From Alphaproteobacteria bacterium (GTDB lineage Bacteria; Pseudomonadota; Alphaproteobacteria; Micavibrionales; Micavibrionaceae): a DNA stretch of 18,094 nucleotides. This document shows, piece by piece, positions 14,535 through 18,094 of this stretch; within the stretch, counting starts at the first letter, position 1; every line of letters starts with the position of its first letter. The stretch is from the NCBI GenBank assembly GCA_023301785.1, contig JALZUF010000116.1, positions 1-18,094 of the forward strand, in the 5' to 3' direction. The notes under the pieces were generated by a model. The model was not told the DNA's origin. It did no database searches and was given only the letters and a program-made list of their open reading frames with translations. Both the position numbers and the translations under genes were made by a program.

Positions 14535-15932
14535 TTATTTGATGTTTTCTTTGACAAAATCTTGAACCTTGGCAAGGTCATTATCAAGAGATGTCATGTG
14601 CTCTTTACGATCATATAGATCTTCAAGATGCGGTGGTAGTTCAGGACGAATTCCAATCGCTTTTTCAACGGCGTCTGGGAACTTAGATGGGTGTGCACAG
14701 GCCAAAGAAACCAGAGGGATAGACGGATCTTCACGCACCTGCATACCCGCAGATAAGCCAACAGCCGTATGTGGATCAAGAATATAACCTGTCTCAGCGT
14801 AGCACGCCTTCATCATATTTTGCGTTTGTTCGTCGTTGCAACGATACGCGTCAAATTCGGTGCGCGCCTTATTCATATATTCTGAACCAATATTGAACGT
14901 TCCTTTTTTCTGAAAAGATTCCATAAGCGTGGTGATACTTTTTGTATCCCGCCCAACAAGGTCACACAAATAACGCTCAAAATTACTTGAAATTTGTATG
15001 TCCATACTCGGTGATAAAGACGGTTCAACCTCAGTCGACTTCATTGTGCCGGATTCAAAGAAACGCGTTAGAATATCATTACGATTTGATCCTATGATTA
15101 AACGCTTAATCGGTAAACCCATAGTACGCGCGGCATAGGCGGCATATATATTTCCAAAATTACCCGTTGGCACAGCAAAGGATACTTTTCTATTTGGGCT
15201 GCCGAGGGCAACGCCCGCGTAAACATAGTAAACGATTTGCGCCATGATACGCGCCCAGTTAATTGAATTGATCGCAGACATTTGAATATCATTACGAAAT
15301 GCTTCATCACGGAACATCGCTTTCACCATGCTTTGGCAATCATCAAATGTGCCTTTAAGGGCGATGTTATGTACGTTTGGCGCATCAATCGTTGTCATCT
15401 GACGGCGTTGCACTTCCGATGTTCTGCCTTCTGGGTGCAAAATAAAAATATCAATGTTCTTACATCCTTTACAGGCTTCAATCGCGGCACTACCTGTATC
15501 GCCAGATGTCGCCCCAACAATCGTTACACGCTTGCCCTGCTCTTCTAGAACATGATCAAATAACTGACCTAGAAGCTGAAGCGCGTAATCTTTAAAGGCC
15601 AATGTTGGGCCATGAAACAGCTCCATAATCCATACATTGGGGCCAATCTGTACCAATGGCGCAACAGCAGAGTGCGCAAAATTCTTACCATATACACGAT
15701 CAACAATTTGATTGAAATCATTCGGCATAATGTCATTGCCAACGAAAGGCTGACAGACGTATTTAGCGATCTCGGCATAAGGCACACCCGCAAGGCCGCG
15801 CATTTTATCCAAATCAAATTGCGGCCAGCTTTCTGGGATAAATAATCCACCATCCGGCGCAAGCCCTTGAAGAAGAGTTTGAGTAAAGCTTTGAGGTGGC
15901 ACATCACCACGTGTTGAAATGTATTTAACCAT
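14535..15932 (-). CDS. thrC: Threonine synthase
   Basis: PLP enzyme that converts O-phosphohomoserine to threonine, the last step of threonine synthesis. The product has 465 residues, the size of the long bacterial/fungal form. The N-terminus YISTRGDVPPQSFTQTLLQG is typical, GPTLAFKDYALQLLG holds the PLP-binding Lys114, and VGATSGDTGSAAIEA is the phosphate-binding loop. The PTGNFGNIYAAYAARTMGLP stretch lies in the middle and the C-terminus carries DPHTAVG. The start ATG at 15932 has only a weak purine run upstream. It follows the M32 gene by 60 bases and precedes M16 by 15 bases. Presence of this gene argues against a strongly reduced amino-acid-dependent parasite, though one gene is thin evidence. 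Confidence 0.97.
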   Translation of the reverse strand: MVKYISTRGDVPPQSFTQTLLQGLAPDGGLFIPESWPQFDLDKMRGLAGVPYAEIAKYVCQPFVGNDIMPNDFNQIVDRVYGKNFAHSAVAPLVQIGPNVWIMELFHGPTLAFKDYALQLLGQLFDHVLEEQGKRVTIVGATSGDTGSAAIEACKGCKNIDIFILHPEGRTSEVQRRQMTTIDAPNVHNIALKGTFDDCQSMVKAMFRDEAFRNDIQMSAINSINWARIMAQIVYYVYAGVALGSPNRKVSFAVPTGNFGNIYAAYAARTMGLPIKRLIIGSNRNDILTRFFESGTMKSTEVEPSLSPSMDIQISSNFERYLCDLVGRDTKSITTLMESFQKKGTFNIGSEYMNKARTEFDAYRCNDEQTQNMMKACYAETGYILDPHTAVGLSAGMQVREDPSIPLVSLACAHPSKFPDAVEKAIGIRPELPPHLEDLYDRKEHMTSLDNDLAKVQDFVKENIK

Positions 15933-15992
15933 GTCTTTTTAAACCATATTTACGGGTTACTGTCACGCCCCTAGAATAACAGAATATATGAT

Positions 15993-17720
15993 TTATGCCG
16001 CATTTAAATAGCGATCTTCTAGGTGATTTAACAACGGCTTACAAGATAGTGGTTTACCTGTAACTTCTTCAATGAGCTTATCTGATCGTAACAAACGGCC
16101 TTTGGCATGAATATTATCATTCAGCCAGTCTTTGATAGGCGTAAACTGCCCTGCTCGAAGTAATTCAGGGATATTTTGGATATCGCGCTTCATTGCTTCA
16201 TAAAGCTGCGCGGCCATCATGTGCCCAATCACATAAGATGGATAATAACCAAATTTACCAACGAACCAATGTACGTCTTGTAAGCAACCATGCGCGTAAT
16301 CTATAGGCTCCTCGCCACAAAATTCTTTGGTTTTTTCATTCCATGCCTTTGGCAGATCATCAACACTTAAACGCCCTGCAATGAGGTCACGTTCAAGCTC
16401 CATCCGCATATGGATATGATAGAAATAGCTGACTTCATGTGAACTTTTACGATCAGGTCCAACGGTAACACGCGTTTTTAAAGCATGTAGGTTTTCTGCA
16501 GATAACGAACTATCTCCAAATTTTTGAAATAACCCTTCAACGCGTGGTGACAAGTATTCAAAAAATTCTTTTTCACGACCCAATATCATTTCCACCAATA
16601 ATGCTTGTGATTCTTGCACTGCAGCTCCCAAATCCTGCCCAACAGGTTGATAGCGCCATTCTTGTCTTGGTAGACCTTGGATATAAATACCGTGTCCACC
16701 TTCGTGCAATGCGCTTTTCATACTTTCCAAAAAATCATTTTCAGCAGAAGTTTTAATCACTAATCGCGTATCATCAGGCGTGCCGCCCTCTACAGGATTA
16801 TGTCCCGTTTCATATAAGCCGCCACGTTCAAAATCAAAGCCCAAAACCTTTAACAGCGATTTATTCAACCATAATTGCAAGTCTGATAAGAAAGGCCCTT
16901 TTAAAACTTCAGCGCTTTCAGTTTCCTTTTGTTTCTTTAGTATTTTTGGCAACAACGCGTCTAAGCCTTCTTTATAATCATCAAATAATTGATCAATATC
17001 TTCAAGCCTCGCCCCTGGAATATACTCACGCATAAGGGCTTGATAGGTGCTATCTGTTTTATGGGCATTATCTTTCAGGCATTTACTTTTTGCAATTTGA
17101 CGCTTCAAATCAACCATTTCTTGCAAGAATACTTTGGCAGATTTCCAATCATTATTCTTTAAAACTTCCCTGTGATGGCGACGTCCCTCGTAACTGAGCT
17201 TGGCGCTTTTTTCAACGAGGTCTGGATCAATACGGCAGTGGTGCCTGTACATGATTTCCATTTCATAAAGATTTGAGCTATCCCATTCGTCCCAATCCTT
17301 CTTGTTTTTGCGTTGGTGCGCGTGCGCTTTTTCAATATGTTCAGCCACGTCTTTATTCGCCAAATCTTCGTGCATACGGCGAGACAAGAATGCAATCTGC
17401 CCTAAACGGCTAACATAGGCCCCTTCGGGCATCGCTGTTAGAAAATCACGTCCAAGTGCCTCAACAATACCATTCATACGCCCAATATCACGGAAACGCA
17501 TTTTAAGCGCCATATAGCTTGGGCATGGGTGATTTTGATATTGTTTTGGAACTTTCTGATCTTGAATATCTGTCGGTGCAGGTAATTTAAGCGGCGCTTT
17601 TTTTATTTGCGGCACAAATTTACTAAGCCATTTTGACTGCAAGACCTGGCTAAACCAGTTTTTAGCGTTAAAGATTTTAAGGAGAGGCTTGAAACTATCA
17701 GAATTCATCGGTTTTTCCAT
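15993..17720 (-). CDS. M32 family metallocarboxypeptidase (divergent Taq carboxypeptidase)
   Basis: Zinc carboxypeptidase that trims C-terminal residues from peptides, probably cytoplasmic. Numbered from the longest frame (ATG 17747), the HEGGH zinc motif is at 348-352 and the third ligand is Glu379 in QESQALL. CLQDVHWFVGKFGYYPSYVIGHMMAAQ near the C-terminus is a clear M32 signature. Other signatures differ from what I recall of the family: HPF appears as HNPV, DVRIT as DTRLV, HESQ as QESQ, and the Arg-x-x-Ala-Asp motif as DRKSSHE. The protein is about 70-80 residues longer at the N-terminus than usual. The ATG at 17747 abuts the U run of the upstream terminator, so I prefer ATG 17720 (575 residues); ATG 17708 is also possible. 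Confidence 0.88.
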   Translation of the reverse strand: MEKPMNSDSFKPLLKIFNAKNWFSQVLQSKWLSKFVPQIKKAPLKLPAPTDIQDQKVPKQYQNHPCPSYMALKMRFRDIGRMNGIVEALGRDFLTAMPEGAYVSRLGQIAFLSRRMHEDLANKDVAEHIEKAHAHQRKNKKDWDEWDSSNLYEMEIMYRHHCRIDPDLVEKSAKLSYEGRRHHREVLKNNDWKSAKVFLQEMVDLKRQIAKSKCLKDNAHKTDSTYQALMREYIPGARLEDIDQLFDDYKEGLDALLPKILKKQKETESAEVLKGPFLSDLQLWLNKSLLKVLGFDFERGGLYETGHNPVEGGTPDDTRLVIKTSAENDFLESMKSALHEGGHGIYIQGLPRQEWRYQPVGQDLGAAVQESQALLVEMILGREKEFFEYLSPRVEGLFQKFGDSSLSAENLHALKTRVTVGPDRKSSHEVSYFYHIHMRMELERDLIAGRLSVDDLPKAWNEKTKEFCGEEPIDYAHGCLQDVHWFVGKFGYYPSYVIGHMMAAQLYEAMKRDIQNIPELLRAGQFTPIKDWLNDNIHAKGRLLRSDKLIEEVTGKPLSCKPLLNHLEDRYLNAA

Positions 17721-17746
17721 TATATGACTTAAGTACAATAAGAACA

Positions 17747-17786
17747 TAAAAAATCACCCGCTACAATGGACTTGCAAGCGGGTGAT
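17747..17786 (-). terminator. Rho-independent terminator of the H1-like gene
   Basis: On the minus strand a perfect 10-bp stem (17777-17786 with 17753-17762, ATCACCCGCT and its complement) encloses a 14-base loop and is followed by a run of T (17748-17753 complement). It lies 26 bases after the stop of the H1-like gene and ends its transcript before the M32 gene. Confidence 0.9.
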
Positions 17787-17811
17787 CGTAATAATTTATA
17801 AGCTTAAAAGA

Positions 17812-18094
17812 TTATTTTTTCTTTTTAGCTGGTGCCTTGCGCTTCTTAGCTGCTGGCTTCTTCTTAGGCGCTGCCTTCTTTTTGGCTACTGCTTTTTTAG
17901 TCTTCTTTACAGCTTTCTTAGCGACCTTCTTTGTTTTCTTAACAGCCTTTTTTGCTACCTTTTTAGTCTTTTTAACTGCTTTTTTTGCAGTAGACTTTTT
18001 CTTAGGAGCTGCTTTCTTTTTAGCCGCTGGCTTCTTCTTAGCTGCTACTTTTTTCTTAGGAGCTGCCTTCTTTTTAGCTGCTGGCTTCTTCTTA
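17812..18094 (-). CDS. Lysine/alanine-rich histone H1-like protein, C-terminal part
   Basis: The gene runs off the right edge; only the last 93 codons and the stop (17812-17814) are visible, with no start in the window. The visible chain is almost wholly Lys, Ala, Pro, Val and Thr, as in bacterial H1-like nucleoid proteins (Hc1/AlgP-type) that bind DNA through charge. It is built from two exact-length repeat types: two 18-residue units KKKPAAKKKAAPKKK plus three residues (18040-18093 and 17986-18039), then three 11-residue units KKAVKKTKKVA or near (17887-17985), then a shorter Pro-containing tail ending AKKRKAPAKKKK. Such tails also occur on topoisomerase I or HU-like proteins, so the missing N-terminus decides the name. 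Confidence 0.82.
   Translation of the reverse strand, partial: KKKPAAKKKAAPKKKVAAKKKPAAKKKAAPKKKSTAKKAVKKTKKVAKKAVKKTKKVAKKAVKKTKKAVAKKKAAPKKKPAAKKRKAPAKKKK
17887..17985 (-). repeat. Three tandem 33-bp coding repeats
   Basis: Units at 17953-17985, 17920-17952 and 17887-17919 encode KKAVKKTKKVA, KKAVKKTKKVA and KKAVKKTKKAV. The DNA copies differ at many third codon positions (AAA/AAG, GTT/GTA), so the repeat is older than a recent slippage event. Confidence 0.85.
17986..18093 (-). repeat. Two tandem 54-bp coding repeats
   Basis: Units at 18040-18093 and 17986-18039 encode the same 15 residues (KKKPAAKKKAAPKKK) followed by VAA or STA. At the DNA level they are close to identical, so this part is younger than the 33-bp array or under recent copy-number change. 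More copies may lie beyond the window edge. Confidence 0.85.

Noticed and set aside
15933..15992. Short AACC/GGTT complement between the M32 and thrC genes as a terminator
   Set aside because: The stem is only four to five pairs and no T run follows in the right place.
17721..17747. First ATG of the M32 frame at 17747
   Set aside because: It directly abuts the U run of the upstream terminator, so it leaves no leader; ATG 17720 or 17708 is more plausible.
1..18094. tRNA, rRNA, CRISPR array, insertion sequence or prophage
   Set aside because: No cloverleaf elements, spaced identical repeats, terminal inverted repeats or transposase/integrase motifs were seen on either strand.

Overview
The window reads as chromosomal housekeeping DNA from an AT-rich alphaproteobacterium. 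I base this on protein families and gene neighbourhoods: an rpoN / long-form hpf / ptsN group, an alr-mlaE-mlaF group, a thrC / M16 peptidase / RimJ-type acetyltransferase group, and a class A PBP1a with a long polar tail. Genus cannot be fixed from sequence alone; Micavibrio-like, Rhodospirillales-like or Holosporales-like lineages are possible (inference). I see no tRNA, rRNA, CRISPR, insertion sequence or prophage, and every gap between genes is shorter than 300 bases (the longest is 4470-4711).

Left part (1-4469): the 3' end of rpoN (sigma-54), then murI on the minus strand, then hpf with its own terminator, then a PtsN (EIIA-Ntr)-like gene, then fabD on the minus strand. The PtsN-like protein has the usual fold signatures, but its phosphorylatable histidine is replaced by glutamine. 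murI sits antisense between rpoN and hpf, which are normally adjacent.

Middle part (4470-12733, all plus strand): a small unrecognised gene of 103 codons with the strongest Shine-Dalgarno in the window and its own terminator; alanine racemase (alr); the lipid-transport ABC permease and ATPase pair mlaE-mlaF, without mlaD beside it; an unrecognised 639-codon gene; and the bifunctional peptidoglycan synthase PBP1a (mrcA). Envelope building is a theme: murI and alr supply D-Glu and D-Ala, PBP1a polymerises and cross-links the wall, fabD feeds fatty acid synthesis, and MlaEF handles phospholipid transport.

Right part (12710-18094, all minus strand, read right to left): the C-terminal end of a lysine/alanine-rich histone H1-like protein with nested tandem repeats and a clear terminator, an M32-family metallocarboxypeptidase with altered signature motifs, thrC, an M16 metallopeptidase and a GNAT acetyltransferase. 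The last four are closely spaced and may be co-transcribed.

The most noteworthy items are the histidine-less EIIA-Ntr with a foldable leader upstream, the two unrecognised genes (103 and 639 codons), the nested repeats of the H1-like tail, the divergent M32 motifs, and three convergent gene pairs whose stop codons overlap or nearly touch. I found no clear multi-gene defence or mobile system.
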